64,000 nucleotides of DNA from Gemmatimonadota bacterium. Lineage in GTDB: Bacteria > Gemmatimonadota > Gemmatimonadetes > Gemmatimonadales > GWC2-71-9. The notes below the pieces were generated by a model, which saw only the letters and a program-made list of their open reading frames with translations, did not search any database and was not told the DNA's origin. Position numbers and translations under genes: made by a program. This document shows positions 36,028 through 44,732 of this stretch, piece by piece; position 1 is the first letter of the stretch; every line of letters begins with the position of its first letter. Location: positions 81,925 to 145,924 of the forward strand of contig QHUL01000051.1 in the NCBI GenBank assembly GCA_003222115.1, in the 5' to 3' direction.

Positions 36028-36425
36028 CGCGTCTTCCCGCCGCTGTCGGTCTTCTCGGTATGATGCCGGTACCGGGCCACATGGTCGCGGTAGCGTGCCT
36101 GCTGCTCCGAGCTGAGCTGCCGCGCGACGTCAGAGTCCATCTGGGCCCGCATCGAGTCGAACCGGGGGCGGACCGTCTCCCACGCCGCGGTCATCCTCGT
36201 CCAGTGCCGGTCCAGCACGGCGTGCACGGAATCCCGCTGCACGCCGGTGAGCCCGAGCTCCCGGTCCAGGTTCGCCTTCATCCGCTCGAGGCCGCGGCCG
36301 CGGCCCGGATCGGCGCCGTGCGCGCCGCGGGCCCAGGCGGCCTCGCCGCCCGCGCCGACCACGACTCCCACGACGAACGCCGCCACGAGCAGCGCGACGG
36401 CCCAGGTTTTGGAACGGTTCAGCAT
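36024..36425 (-). CDS. Membrane-anchored Spy/CpxP-like periplasmic protein
   Basis: 133 residues from ATG 36425. One membrane helix (about 8-28) and a helical periplasmic region with LDRELGLTGVQRDSVHAVLD and LSSEQQARYRDHV, like LTxxQ-motif periplasmic stress sensors or chaperones. Located between an ECF sigma/anti-sigma pair and an efflux system, consistent with an envelope-stress role (inference). Confidence 0.8.
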   Translation of the reverse strand: MLNRSKTWAVALLVAAFVVGVVVGAGGEAAWARGAHGADPGRGRGLERMKANLDRELGLTGVQRDSVHAVLDRHWTRMTAAWETVRPRFDSMRAQMDSDVARQLSSEQQARYRDHVARYRHHTEKTDSGGKTR

Positions 36426-36454
36426 ACGGCCTATTCCGCCTTTCTCGCTGCCAA

Positions 36455-36790
36455 TCACCTCTCGTTACCGATCACCGAGGCGAGCACGACCTCCACGACG
36501 GGCGCCTGCGCCGGCGGCGCGATCAACGCGTCGGCGACCGTCGGCGCGCTCGCCCGTGGGGCCCGCCCGACCAGGTAGCCAGCGACCAGCGCGATGAGCG
36601 CGGCCGCGGCGACGCCCGCCCGAGCCCAGCGCGCGAGCACGCCGTGCCACGTCGGGCCGCGCGCCTGCTCGAAACGCGCCAGCACGCGGGCCACGAACGC
36701 CGCGTCATCGCCCGGCGCCAGCGCGCGCCGCAGCGCGGCCCCGAGCGCCGCATCCGGACGGTGGTCAAACGGCGTGAGTTCGGGCGTCAT
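36455..36790 (-). CDS. Putative anti-sigma factor, single-pass
   Basis: 111 residues. A cytoplasmic N-terminal part of about 50 residues without a zinc-binding HxxxCxxC, one membrane helix (about 58-76, ARAGVAAAALIALVAGYLV), and a short periplasmic tail. ATGA overlap with the sigma gene is the main reason to call it an anti-sigma factor. The sequence itself is not diagnostic. Confidence 0.7.
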   Translation of the reverse strand: MTPELTPFDHRPDAALGAALRRALAPGDDAAFVARVLARFEQARGPTWHGVLARWARAGVAAAALIALVAGYLVGRAPRASAPTVADALIAPPAQAPVVEVVLASVIGNER

Positions 36791-37386
36791 GCGTCCTCCT
36801 CCTTCCAGTCCGCCAGCAACACTCGCAGCCGTCGGCGCGCGTGGAACACCTCGGATCGCACGGTCCCTTCGGCCACTCCGAGGATCTCGGCGATCTCGGC
36901 GTGCGAGTAGCCCTCCACGTCGAACAGCACGACCGCGACACGGCGTCGCTCGGGCAGCTCGGCCAGGGCCTCGCGCAACCGTTGGGCGAGGGCCCGCTGC
37001 TCCGTCCGCACGTCGGGCCGGGGGCCGCCGGCGGTGGCGTTCGGGTCGAGCGGCTCCGCCCGCCGCACCGTGCGGCGCCGCCGCCGGTCGGTGGCGGCGT
37101 TGGCGACGATCCGCATCAGCCACGGGCCGAAGGGCCGCCGGGGGTCGTACTGCTGCAGCTTCACGAGCGCCGCCAGCAGGGCGTCCTGCGCCGCGTCGTC
37201 CGCGTCGTCGGGATCGTCCAGCACCGCCCGCGCGACGCGCCGCGCCGGCGCGGCGTAGCGCTCCGCCAGCACGCCGAACGCCGCCCGGTCGCCCGCGAGG
37301 GCGCGCGCGACCAGCGCGGCTTCGTCCCCGTGCTCAATACGCGGAGCCCCCCCCGGCGGTTGGGGCTCAGAGGCCATCGTCGTCAT
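36787..37386 (-). CDS. ECF RNA polymerase sigma factor
   Basis: 199 residues. Region 2 with DPDDADDAAQDALLAALVKL and FGPWLMRIVANAATDRRRRR, then region 4 with LPERRRVAVVLFDVEGYSHA and EIAEILGVAEGTVRSEVFHA. Directs polymerase to stress promoters, probably including its own operon of anti-sigma, Spy-like and efflux genes. ATG at 37386 lies inside the last codons of the phospholipase-D-type gene; a second ATG is at 37377. Confidence 0.95.
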   Translation of the reverse strand: MTTMASEPQPPGGAPRIEHGDEAALVARALAGDRAAFGVLAERYAAPARRVARAVLDDPDDADDAAQDALLAALVKLQQYDPRRPFGPWLMRIVANAATDRRRRRTVRRAEPLDPNATAGGPRPDVRTEQRALAQRLREALAELPERRRVAVVLFDVEGYSHAEIAEILGVAEGTVRSEVFHARRRLRVLLADWKEEDA

Positions 37387-38803
37387 AGTCGCGGGCGCGG
37401 CGCCGCTCGAGGGCGTAGAGGCCGAAGGTCGCGGCGAGCCAGAACGTCCCGGCCGCGAGCACGATGCTCGTCACGCGGGGAAACAACAGTAGCAGACCCC
37501 CGACGCCGGCGCACGTCAGCGCGGCGGTCCAAGCGATGGCCCGTCGCAGGCCGCCGGCCACGCGCCGCAGCGCCACGACGGCGACCGCGCCGAGCTCGTA
37601 GCCGGAGCGCTTGTGCTCGCCGGTCGTCGTGAGCGCGTCGCCCGCGGTCGCGGCCGTTCCCATGAGGCGCGGGGGGAGCCGGCCGCCGCGCCGTGCCACG
37701 AGCGCGATCTCGCGGCCGGCGGCCAGGTCGCGCTCGAACTGCCCGGCGAGCGCGTCGGTGAGCGGCTCCGATTCCACCACCACGTCGAGCTCGTAGTTCG
37801 TGAGCAGGCTCGAGACGTTGAGGTTGCTCGAGCCGACCCGCGCCCAGCGCCGGTCGGCGACGAGCGTCTTGGCGTGCAGCATTGGGCCCTGGTATTCGAA
37901 CACGCGCACGCCGGCGCGCAGCAGTTCGCGATAGCCGACGCGCGTGAAGTTGCGTACCACCGGCACGTCGCTCGTACCGGGGACGAGCAGGCGCACGTCC
38001 ACGCCGTCGCGCGCCGCGTCGAGCAGGCTGGCGTACAGCGGGGCCGGCGGAATGAGATAGGCGTCGGTGATCCACAGGCGCTGCGCGGCGCCGGCGGCGA
38101 GCAGTTGCACGGCCCGGTAGACCCGGGCCCCGCCGGGCACCCCTTCCACCACGCGCGCCGTGCAGCCGCCCGCGCCGTCGACGGATGCCGCGAGCTCGTC
38201 GGGGGGCAGCGGCGCGCCGGCGCGCCGCCACACGCGACCGAACGCGCGATCCAATGCCGGCACCGCCGAACCGCGCATGGCGAGCATTGTGTCCCGCCAC
38301 GGCAGCCGCCGCCGCGCGGGGTCGCCCGCCCATTCGTCGCCGACGCACAACCCGCCGGTCATGGCGTGCGTACCGTCCGCGACGACGAGCTTCCGGTGAT
38401 CGCGGGAAAGCAGCTCGAAGGGACGCAGCGACAGGAGCGGGTGGAAGGCGCGCACCTCGACGCCCGCCTGCCTCAGCCGCCGCCAGAAACGACGAGGCGT
38501 CCCGAGCGAGCCGAGCGCGTCGTACAGCACGCGCACCGGCACGCCGGCGCGTGCGCGGGCCTCGAGGGCATCGGCGAACCGCCGGCCGGTGCGGTCCCCG
38601 CGGATGATGTAGTTCTCGAAGTGGACCCAGCGCTCCGCCCGCGCAATCAGCTCCAGCATCGCGTCCAAGGCGCGGGGGCTCTCGGAATACAGCTCGATGC
38701 TGTTGCCCTCGATGGGCCGCGCGCCGCAGGCGCGGTCCATGGCGAGCGCGAGCTCGTCCCGCTCGGCGACGAGCGCGGGGCCCCGCGCGGCGGGGAGGCT
38801 CAC
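37367..38803 (-). CDS. Phospholipase D-type cardiolipin synthase-like protein
   Basis: 478 residues from GTG 38803 (GTGA overlap). Two HKD motifs: SRDHRKLVVADGTHAMTGG and MLHAKTLVADRRWARVGSSN. Two C-terminal membrane helices (AIAWTAALTCAGVGGLLLLF, SIVLAAGTFWLAATFGLYAL) anchor it. Likely makes cardiolipin or exchanges phosphatidyl groups. The helices are at the C-terminus, unlike E. coli ClsA. Confidence 0.92.
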   Translation of the reverse strand: MSLPAARGPALVAERDELALAMDRACGARPIEGNSIELYSESPRALDAMLELIARAERWVHFENYIIRGDRTGRRFADALEARARAGVPVRVLYDALGSLGTPRRFWRRLRQAGVEVRAFHPLLSLRPFELLSRDHRKLVVADGTHAMTGGLCVGDEWAGDPARRRLPWRDTMLAMRGSAVPALDRAFGRVWRRAGAPLPPDELAASVDGAGGCTARVVEGVPGGARVYRAVQLLAAGAAQRLWITDAYLIPPAPLYASLLDAARDGVDVRLLVPGTSDVPVVRNFTRVGYRELLRAGVRVFEYQGPMLHAKTLVADRRWARVGSSNLNVSSLLTNYELDVVVESEPLTDALAGQFERDLAAGREIALVARRGGRLPPRLMGTAATAGDALTTTGEHKRSGYELGAVAVVALRRVAGGLRRAIAWTAALTCAGVGGLLLLFPRVTSIVLAAGTFWLAATFGLYALERRRARDYDDDGL

Positions 38804-39375
38804 CCCACGCCGAGCCCCAGCGTGCGCTCGATCGGGCGCAGCGCTCGAATCACGAAGGCGATGTGCTCGTCCAGCGGCACGCCCAGCTCCTCGGCTCCCT
38901 GGCGCACCTCCTCCCGGTTCACGCCGCGGGCGAACGCCTTGTCCTTGAGCTTCTTCTTCACGGAGGAGACCTCGAGGTCGCCCAGACTCTTGGACGGGCG
39001 CACCAGCGCGCAGGCGACGAGGAAGCCGCACAGCTCGTCGACGGCGAACAACGCCTTCGCCAGCGGCGTGTCGCGCGGCACGCCGCAGTAGCTCGCGTGC
39101 CCCAGGATGGCCCGGCACAGCGCATCGGGGAGCCCCTTGCCCCGCAACAGCCGCACGCCCCAGCTCGGGTGCTCCTCGGTGGCCGAATGCGCGTCGTTGG
39201 GATAGCGCTCGTAGTCGAAGTCGTGCAGCAGACCCACGATCCCCCAGGGCTCCGCGTCCTCGGCGTACTTCTCGGCGTAGGCGCGCATCGCCGCCTCCAC
39301 GGCCAGCATATGCTGGCGCAGGGACGGGGACTGCGTGTGTTCGTGCATCAATGCCAGGGCTTCGTCGCGGGTCAT
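38800..39375 (-). CDS. HD-domain hydrolase (PF01966 type)
   Basis: 191 residues. LRQHMLAVEAAMRAYAEKY and VGLLHDFDYERYP provide the His and HD metal ligands; AILGHASYCGVPRDTPL gives a further His. Resembles predicted HD hydrolases of unknown substrate. Start at 39375 overlaps the asnB stop (ATGA). Confidence 0.9.
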   Translation of the reverse strand: MTRDEALALMHEHTQSPSLRQHMLAVEAAMRAYAEKYAEDAEPWGIVGLLHDFDYERYPNDAHSATEEHPSWGVRLLRGKGLPDALCRAILGHASYCGVPRDTPLAKALFAVDELCGFLVACALVRPSKSLGDLEVSSVKKKLKDKAFARGVNREEVRQGAEELGVPLDEHIAFVIRALRPIERTLGLGVG

Positions 39376-41198
39376 GACTCCACGTTCCATCGTTCCGCCC
39401 ACAGCTCCGCCATCAGCACGGGCCAGAGCTTGCGAGCATTGTTGCGGTGCAGGGCGCGGTGCTCGGCGAGCAACTGCGCGGTCGGGGCGCCGGGGAAGAG
39501 CCGCGGGCGCGCGAGCACGCGATCGGCCAGAGCGGCGAGCCCGGTGTTGAGCCACCGCGCCACGGGCACGGAGAGCCCGCGCTTGCGGCGGCGAATCACC
39601 CAGTCCGGCACGAGGCCGCGTGCCGCTTCCTTTAATATCACCTTGGTGGTGAAGCCACGCACCTTGAGGGCCGACGGGGCCGGCAGCACGAGCTCCATCA
39701 CCTCCCGGTCTAGGTACGGCGCGCGCGCCTCGATCGATGCGAGCATGGTACCGCGGTCTACCTTCACCAAGAGGTTGTCCGGAAGGTAGGACAGGAAGTC
39801 GAGCCACAGGATGCGGTTGAGCGGATCCGCCTTGGGGAACGCGGTCAGGTTGCACGCCATCGCGGGCACGGTGTCGTCGTCCGGCCCGAGCGCGCCGAAC
39901 CACGTGAGGTGCCGCTCGAGCGACGGCAGCTCGGCCGCGCCGACGAATTGCTTGAGCAAAAACTCGAGGGTCACCTTGCCCGTGGAGCTCGGCCAGGCGT
40001 CGACGGCCCGGCGGAACGCGCGACGCACGGCGCGAGGCAGCCGCAGATAGAGCAGCGTCGCGCGATGGCCGAGGTAGGTCGGGTAACCGCCGAACAGCTC
40101 GTCTGCGCCCTCGCCCGAGAGCACGACCTTCACGTGCTCCCGCGCCGCCTCCGCGAGCAGATACGTGGGCAGGATCGCCGGATCCCCCACCGGCTCGGCG
40201 AGCGAGCGGGTCACCAGCTCGAAGGCCCGCTCCAGGGCGGCGTCGTCAGCCGTGACGACGTGATGCGTCGTGCGGATGTGGCGGGTGACGGCCAGGGCGT
40301 CTGCGCTCTCGTCGTACCCGGGCTCGACGAACTTCACCGCATAGGTGTGGATCTTCTCGCCCGCGAGCACCCGGGCCGCTGCGGCCGCGAGCAGCGACGA
40401 ATCGAGCCCGCCGCTCGTGAACACCCCGACCGGCACATCCGACATGAGCTCCCGCTCGACCGCGGCGAGCAGCACACCGCGGAGCTGCGCCGGGGATTCG
40501 AGCTGCGAGGGCCGGGCCGCCACCGCGGCGGCATCCCAGTACGGATGGATCGTGACGCCCGCCGCGCTCGCCACGAGGAGGTGGGCCGGCGCGAGCTTAT
40601 GGATGCCCGCGAACATCGTGTGGGGCGCCGGGACGTAGCCCAGGGCGGCGTAGAGCGCGGCCGCCCCCGGGTCGAGCCGCCGCGCCTGGTCGGGGTAGGC
40701 GAGCAGGGCCTGGATCTCGGACGCGAACCGCAGCTCGCCGTCGGTCCGTGTCCAAAAGAGCGGCTTCTCGCCGGCGCGGTCGCGGGCGAGCACCAGCACG
40801 CGGCGCCGGTCGTCCCAGACGGCGAGGCCGAACATCCCCTCCAGCCGCCCCACGCCTTCCGGTCCGAAGCGCTCGTACAGGGGGACGATCGTCTCAATGT
40901 CACCGGTCGAGCGGAACGGATAGCCGGCCGCCGCGTACTCGCGGCGCAACGCCGGCGCGTTGTAGATCTCGCCGTTGCAGACCATCCACACGGATCCGTC
41001 GGGGCTCTGGAACGGCTGATCGCCGGTCGTGAGGTCCATGATGGCGAGCCGCCGCGCGCCCAGACTCGCCCGCTCGTGCCCCACGACGCGCTCGCCGTCG
41101 GGACCGCGATGCGCGAGCGCCGCCGCCATGGCGGGAAGGCGGTCGCGGTGTCGCAGCGGCGCGCTCGTGAGCGACACCGCGCCGTAGATCCCGCACAT
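39372..41198 (-). CDS. asnB: Asparagine synthetase (glutamine-hydrolysing)
   Basis: 608 residues. Nucleophile Cys2 in MCGIYGAV, glutaminase residues in AHRGPDGE and VCNGEIYN, and PP-loop TSGGLDSSLLAA in the synthetase domain. May make Asn or amidate a surface-sugar precursor; it lies next to a lipid-sugar transferase. GAGG precedes the ATG. Confidence 0.95.
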   Translation of the reverse strand: MCGIYGAVSLTSAPLRHRDRLPAMAAALAHRGPDGERVVGHERASLGARRLAIMDLTTGDQPFQSPDGSVWMVCNGEIYNAPALRREYAAAGYPFRSTGDIETIVPLYERFGPEGVGRLEGMFGLAVWDDRRRVLVLARDRAGEKPLFWTRTDGELRFASEIQALLAYPDQARRLDPGAAALYAALGYVPAPHTMFAGIHKLAPAHLLVASAAGVTIHPYWDAAAVAARPSQLESPAQLRGVLLAAVERELMSDVPVGVFTSGGLDSSLLAAAAARVLAGEKIHTYAVKFVEPGYDESADALAVTRHIRTTHHVVTADDAALERAFELVTRSLAEPVGDPAILPTYLLAEAAREHVKVVLSGEGADELFGGYPTYLGHRATLLYLRLPRAVRRAFRRAVDAWPSSTGKVTLEFLLKQFVGAAELPSLERHLTWFGALGPDDDTVPAMACNLTAFPKADPLNRILWLDFLSYLPDNLLVKVDRGTMLASIEARAPYLDREVMELVLPAPSALKVRGFTTKVILKEAARGLVPDWVIRRRKRGLSVPVARWLNTGLAALADRVLARPRLFPGAPTAQLLAEHRALHRNNARKLWPVLMAELWAERWNVES

Positions 41199-41202
41199 TA
41201 CC

Positions 41203-42894
41203 TCACCCCTTGACCCCTTCTCCGCTTCGTCTTCGTTCCCCCTCTCCACGACGTGGAGAGGGGGACGGGGGGTGAGGACGGCAGGGGCCGTAGGCGGAGT
41301 AGTGACCGTTGTCGGCGAGGAGCGGCAGCGCCGCTTGCAGCCACGTGCGCGGGCCGGGCAGGCCGTCGTGCGTCACGAAGACGGTCGGCGCGGCGCAGCG
41401 CGCCAACACCTCCAGCCAGAAATGCGGCGGCAGGAGCGGCGAGCCGGGGAGGGCCCGTAGCCGGAGGTGGTAGGCCGCGATGTAGTTGCTCGTCAGCTCC
41501 TCCGCGCCGGTCGTGGAGACGGGGATCGTGCGCCGGAGATAGAACGGCAGGCTCGGCGGGTAGGCCTCAACGGCGAGCACTGCTCCCCGCCCGGCGACGC
41601 CTCGCGCGATGGCGGCGGCGGAGCGGTCGTCGCCCACGGCGCGGAGCAGCGGGGCCGTGACGAACGGGAGGGCGATCACCGGCAGCGCGTAGCCCGCAAG
41701 CCCGAGCGCGGGCGTGCCGGAGCGGGCGGCGAGCGCCACAAGCGCGGCGGCGGCCACGAGCGCGATCCCGACTGCGAACGAAGCCGCGGGGATCGCGGCC
41801 GCGACGGACGGCGCGAGCGGCAGCGACTGCGTGAGCAGCCGGGGTCCGAGGATGAGCGACGCGCCCACCAACGCCAGCAGCCCGGCGGCCACGCGCCCAG
41901 CCGCGTCGATCCCGTCGCGGGCGAGCACGCGGGCGGCGGCGAGGGCGATCGCCGGCATCAGCGGCAACATGTACTGCGGCAGCTTCGACTGGTTCAAGGA
42001 GAAGAGGGCCAGCGGCCCGAGCACCCAGCAGGTCAGGAACCACGCCTCCCGCGCGTGCTCGTTCACGCGGCGCGCGAGCCAGCCCCACCGCCAGCTCGGA
42101 AGCCCGGCTAGGGCGGGCACGATCCAGGGAAAGGCGGCCAGGGGGACGATGGGGAAGTAATACCAGAACGGGGCCGTGCGACGGAAGCTCGCCGTCGTGA
42201 AGCGATCGAGCGTCTCGCGCACGAACGCGTAGTGGGGGAACTCGGGGTGTCGCAGCGAGACCGCCACGAACCATGGTAGTGCGAGCAGCGCGAACGCCGC
42301 GAGGGCCCGCGGAGGAGCGAACCGGCGCACTGCGACCCCGGTGACGAGCGCCCAGGGGACGATCGCGCACAGCGGCACGGCCACGGCGACCGGGCCCTTC
42401 GTGAGCGCGCCGAGCGCCATGGCGGCCCAGGCGAGCACCGGACGGTCGTCGTGGAAGCAGAGGATGGCCGCGGTCGTGAAGAAGGCGAGCGCGCCGTCGA
42501 AGATGGCCGTGTGCGCGTAGGCGAGGGTGAGCGGCAGCGTGGCGCATGCGAGCGCCGCGAGCCAGCCGGCATCCCGCCCCCAGCGCCTCCCCGCGTACCA
42601 GCCGACGAGCGCGAGCGTCCCGAGCGCGAAGACGTAGGCGGGCAGCCGCGCGGCCGTCTCGGTCGGCCCGAGCAGCTCCATCAGGGCGGCCGCGGCAGCG
42701 AAGTAGAGGATGGGCTTATCGAGGTAGGGGAGGCCGTCGAGGTGCGGGACGAGGTAGTCGTTCGTCTCCGCCATCTCGCGCGCCACCTCGGCGTTCCGCC
42801 CCTCGTCGGGGTCGAGCAGGCGGTAGCCGTTCAGGTTCCAACCGAGCGCGACGGCCGCCGCTAGAACGAGCAACGGGAGGGCGGCGCGCCTCAC
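41203..42894 (-). CDS. ArnT/GT39-type glycosyltransferase, repeat-derived C-terminus
   Basis: 563 residues, about 12 membrane helices. The catalytic-type motif LLDPDEGRNAEVAREM near residue 31 matches ArnT/GT83 and PMT enzymes that use a polyprenyl-phosphate sugar. The last 24 residues (PHPPSPSPRRGEGERRR...) are encoded by a dispersed inverted repeat at 41237-41265 and are probably not part of the ancestral protein. GTG start overlaps the DUF6941-like stop (GTGA). Confidence 0.92.
   Translation of the reverse strand: MRRAALPLLVLAAAVALGWNLNGYRLLDPDEGRNAEVAREMAETNDYLVPHLDGLPYLDKPILYFAAAAALMELLGPTETAARLPAYVFALGTLALVGWYAGRRWGRDAGWLAALACATLPLTLAYAHTAIFDGALAFFTTAAILCFHDDRPVLAWAAMALGALTKGPVAVAVPLCAIVPWALVTGVAVRRFAPPRALAAFALLALPWFVAVSLRHPEFPHYAFVRETLDRFTTASFRRTAPFWYYFPIVPLAAFPWIVPALAGLPSWRWGWLARRVNEHAREAWFLTCWVLGPLALFSLNQSKLPQYMLPLMPAIALAAARVLARDGIDAAGRVAAGLLALVGASLILGPRLLTQSLPLAPSVAAAIPAASFAVGIALVAAAALVALAARSGTPALGLAGYALPVIALPFVTAPLLRAVGDDRSAAAIARGVAGRGAVLAVEAYPPSLPFYLRRTIPVSTTGAEELTSNYIAAYHLRLRALPGSPLLPPHFWLEVLARCAAPTVFVTHDGLPGPRTWLQAALPLLADNGHYSAYGPCRPHPPSPSPRRGEGERRRSGEGVKG
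41237..41265. repeat. Perfect hairpin repeat at 3' end of GT39 gene
   Basis: tccccctctccac (41237-41249), gac, gtggagaggggga (41253-41265). This type of ccctcacc...ggtgagg repeat is common between genes in many high-GC genomes. It could stabilise mRNA or stop transcription; no T-tract follows. Confidence 0.75.
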
Positions 42895-43307
42895 CGCTCC
42901 GGAGGCCCCGATCCGGGCGGCAGCTGCGCCACCGTGACCGGCACTGCGGCCTTCTGCTCGCCGTCGATCGTGATCTCGAAACGGTACGTGCCGCCGCGCG
43001 GGAACGGCACGTCGAACACGAGGATCGCCCCCGCCTCGATCTCGGTGACCCCCGCGGGCGGCTCCGCGAAGGTCACGCTGCCGTTGCCGCCCAGGATCTC
43101 CGTTCCCTGCTCGTCCACGAGACGAATCTGGACCGAATGCTCGCCGATCTCCGTGCGCTTCCCCTTGAGGCGCAGGACGAGGTGGAGCCGAGGGTGCATC
43201 GCGGGGAACTGCTGCACCCAGATGTGCTGAAACACGCCGAGCACGGAGAGCTTTCCGGCTTGGTCGACGAGCGCGTAGTCGGCGACGACGGCGAAGTCGA
43301 GGTACAG
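42891..43307 (-). CDS. DUF6941-like conserved protein
   Basis: 138 residues if started at CTG 43307; no ATG or GTG lies between the in-frame stop and the conserved beginning, YLDFAVVADYALVDQAGKLS. The next GTG (43244) would delete this conserved part. Body: VLGVFQHIWVQQFP, then beta strands ending TYRFEITIDGEQKAAVPV. Resembles DUF6941 proteins of unknown function. Starts 4 nt after the cyclophilin stop. Confidence 0.75.
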   Translation of the reverse strand: MYLDFAVVADYALVDQAGKLSVLGVFQHIWVQQFPAMHPRLHLVLRLKGKRTEIGEHSVQIRLVDEQGTEILGGNGSVTFAEPPAGVTEIEAGAILVFDVPFPRGGTYRFEITIDGEQKAAVPVTVAQLPPGSGPPER

Positions 43308-43311
43308 TGGA

Positions 43312-43761
43312 CTACTTCACCCGGACCGATGTGACCTCGTCGTTCTGCTGGATCGCGTTCACCACGTCCATTCCCTCGGCGACCTGACCGAACACGGTGT
43401 GGACGCCGTCCAGGTGGGGCTGGGGCGCGTGGCAGATGAAGAACTGGCTGCCTCCCGTGTCCTTCCCGGCGTGGGCCATGGAGAGCGTGCCCGCGACGTG
43501 CTTGTGCACGTTGCGCTGCGTCTCGCACTTGATCGTGTAGCCCGGCCCGCCCGTGCCGACGCGGCCCTTGCCGCTCTTGGAATAGGGGTCGCCGCCCTGG
43601 ACCATGAAGTTGGGAATCACGCGGTGGAACTTCGTCCCGTCATAGAACCCGGAATTGGCGAGCTTCTCGAAGTTGGCCACGGTGGCGGGGGCTTCGTCGC
43701 TGAACAGGTCCAGCACGATCGTGCCCCGCACGGTCTCCATCACCCCCTGCTTGTTCGGCAT
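43312..43761 (-). CDS. Cyclophilin-type peptidyl-prolyl isomerase
   Basis: 149 residues, no signal peptide. [35 protein letters not shown] and [11 protein letters not shown] are typical of cytoplasmic bacterial cyclophilins. Active Arg in FHRV and the Gln/Phe of QFFI are present. Start overlaps the aldo/keto reductase stop by one base. Confidence 0.95.
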   Translation of the reverse strand: MPNKQGVMETVRGTIVLDLFSDEAPATVANFEKLANSGFYDGTKFHRVIPNFMVQGGDPYSKSGKGRVGTGGPGYTIKCETQRNVHKHVAGTLSMAHAGKDTGGSQFFICHAPQPHLDGVHTVFGQVAEGMDVVNAIQQNDEVTSVRVK

Positions 43762-44732
43762 CAGCTCCCCGCGGAAAGGTTTTCCTCGACTTGCGCGACG
43801 GTCTTCATCCCTACAATCACCACCGAGACCGTCTCGTTGTCCAGCACGAACTTGAGGGCGAGCTGGGCCGCCGTCACGCCCGCCTGCTGCGCCAGCTCGC
43901 GCACCCGCTGGCCCAGCGCCGCCAGCTGCGCGACGTGGGACCGCGGCATGCGGCCGCGGATGTCCCCCTTCGACCAGGCCGCCTCGGCGGCGTACTGCCC
44001 GGCGAGGAACCCGTTGGCGAGCGGCTCGCGCGCGATCACGCCGACGTTGGCGGCGCGGGCTGCCGGCAGGAACTCCTCCTCGGCCTCGCGCCGCGCGAGA
44101 TTGTACACGATCTGCACGGTGTCGGGCAGCGTCGCGTGGATCGCCGCCAGCCCTTCCTCGGGTGGATGCACCGACACGCCGTGGAACCGGATCTTCCCCT
44201 CGCGCTTCAGGTCTTCCAGCGCCTCGTAGGTCTCCAGCCGCGAGATGAGGTTGAGCGGGGGATTGTGGAGCTGGAGCAGATCGATGCAGTCGGTGCGCAG
44301 GCGCCGGAGGGACTGCTCCAGGGCGAAGCGCACGTAGGCGCCGCTGAAGTTGGAGTCGTGCGTGACGGGGAGCGGCGCGCCCTCGGGGATCCGGTCGAGC
44401 GGCGAGCCGACGACCTGCGCCAGGCGGTCGCGCACCAGGGAGTGCACGTCGCGATTGTAGAAGTTGCCGCCCACCTTGGTCGCGAGGATCACGTCGCGCC
44501 GCACGTCCGCGAGCGCCTCCCCCAGCAGCTCCTCGCTGTGCCCGTGGCCGTACACGTCGGCGGTATCGAAGAAGTTGCACCCCAGCTCGTAGGCCCGGCG
44601 GATCGCGCGCTTCGCCTCGGCGTCGTCGGTGGGGCCGTAGGAGTTGCCGTACTGATTGCCGCCGATGGCCCACGCGCCGAAGCCCAGCTCGCCGACGCGC
44701 AGGCCGGTGCGACCCAGGACACGCGCCCTCAC
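43761..44732 (-). CDS. Aldo/keto reductase
   Basis: 323 residues. Tetrad: Asp and Tyr in [11 protein letters not shown], Lys in ILATKVGG, His in [11 protein letters not shown](P)H-dependent carbonyl reductase of the YghZ/general stress-type group. GTG start overlaps the SSP411-like stop (GTGA). Confidence 0.95.
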   Translation of the reverse strand: MRARVLGRTGLRVGELGFGAWAIGGNQYGNSYGPTDDAEAKRAIRRAYELGCNFFDTADVYGHGHSEELLGEALADVRRDVILATKVGGNFYNRDVHSLVRDRLAQVVGSPLDRIPEGAPLPVTHDSNFSGAYVRFALEQSLRRLRTDCIDLLQLHNPPLNLISRLETYEALEDLKREGKIRFHGVSVHPPEEGLAAIHATLPDTVQIVYNLARREAEEEFLPAARAANVGVIAREPLANGFLAGQYAAEAAWSKGDIRGRMPRSHVAQLAALGQRVRELAQQAGVTAAQLALKFVLDNETVSVVIVGMKTVAQVEENLSAGS

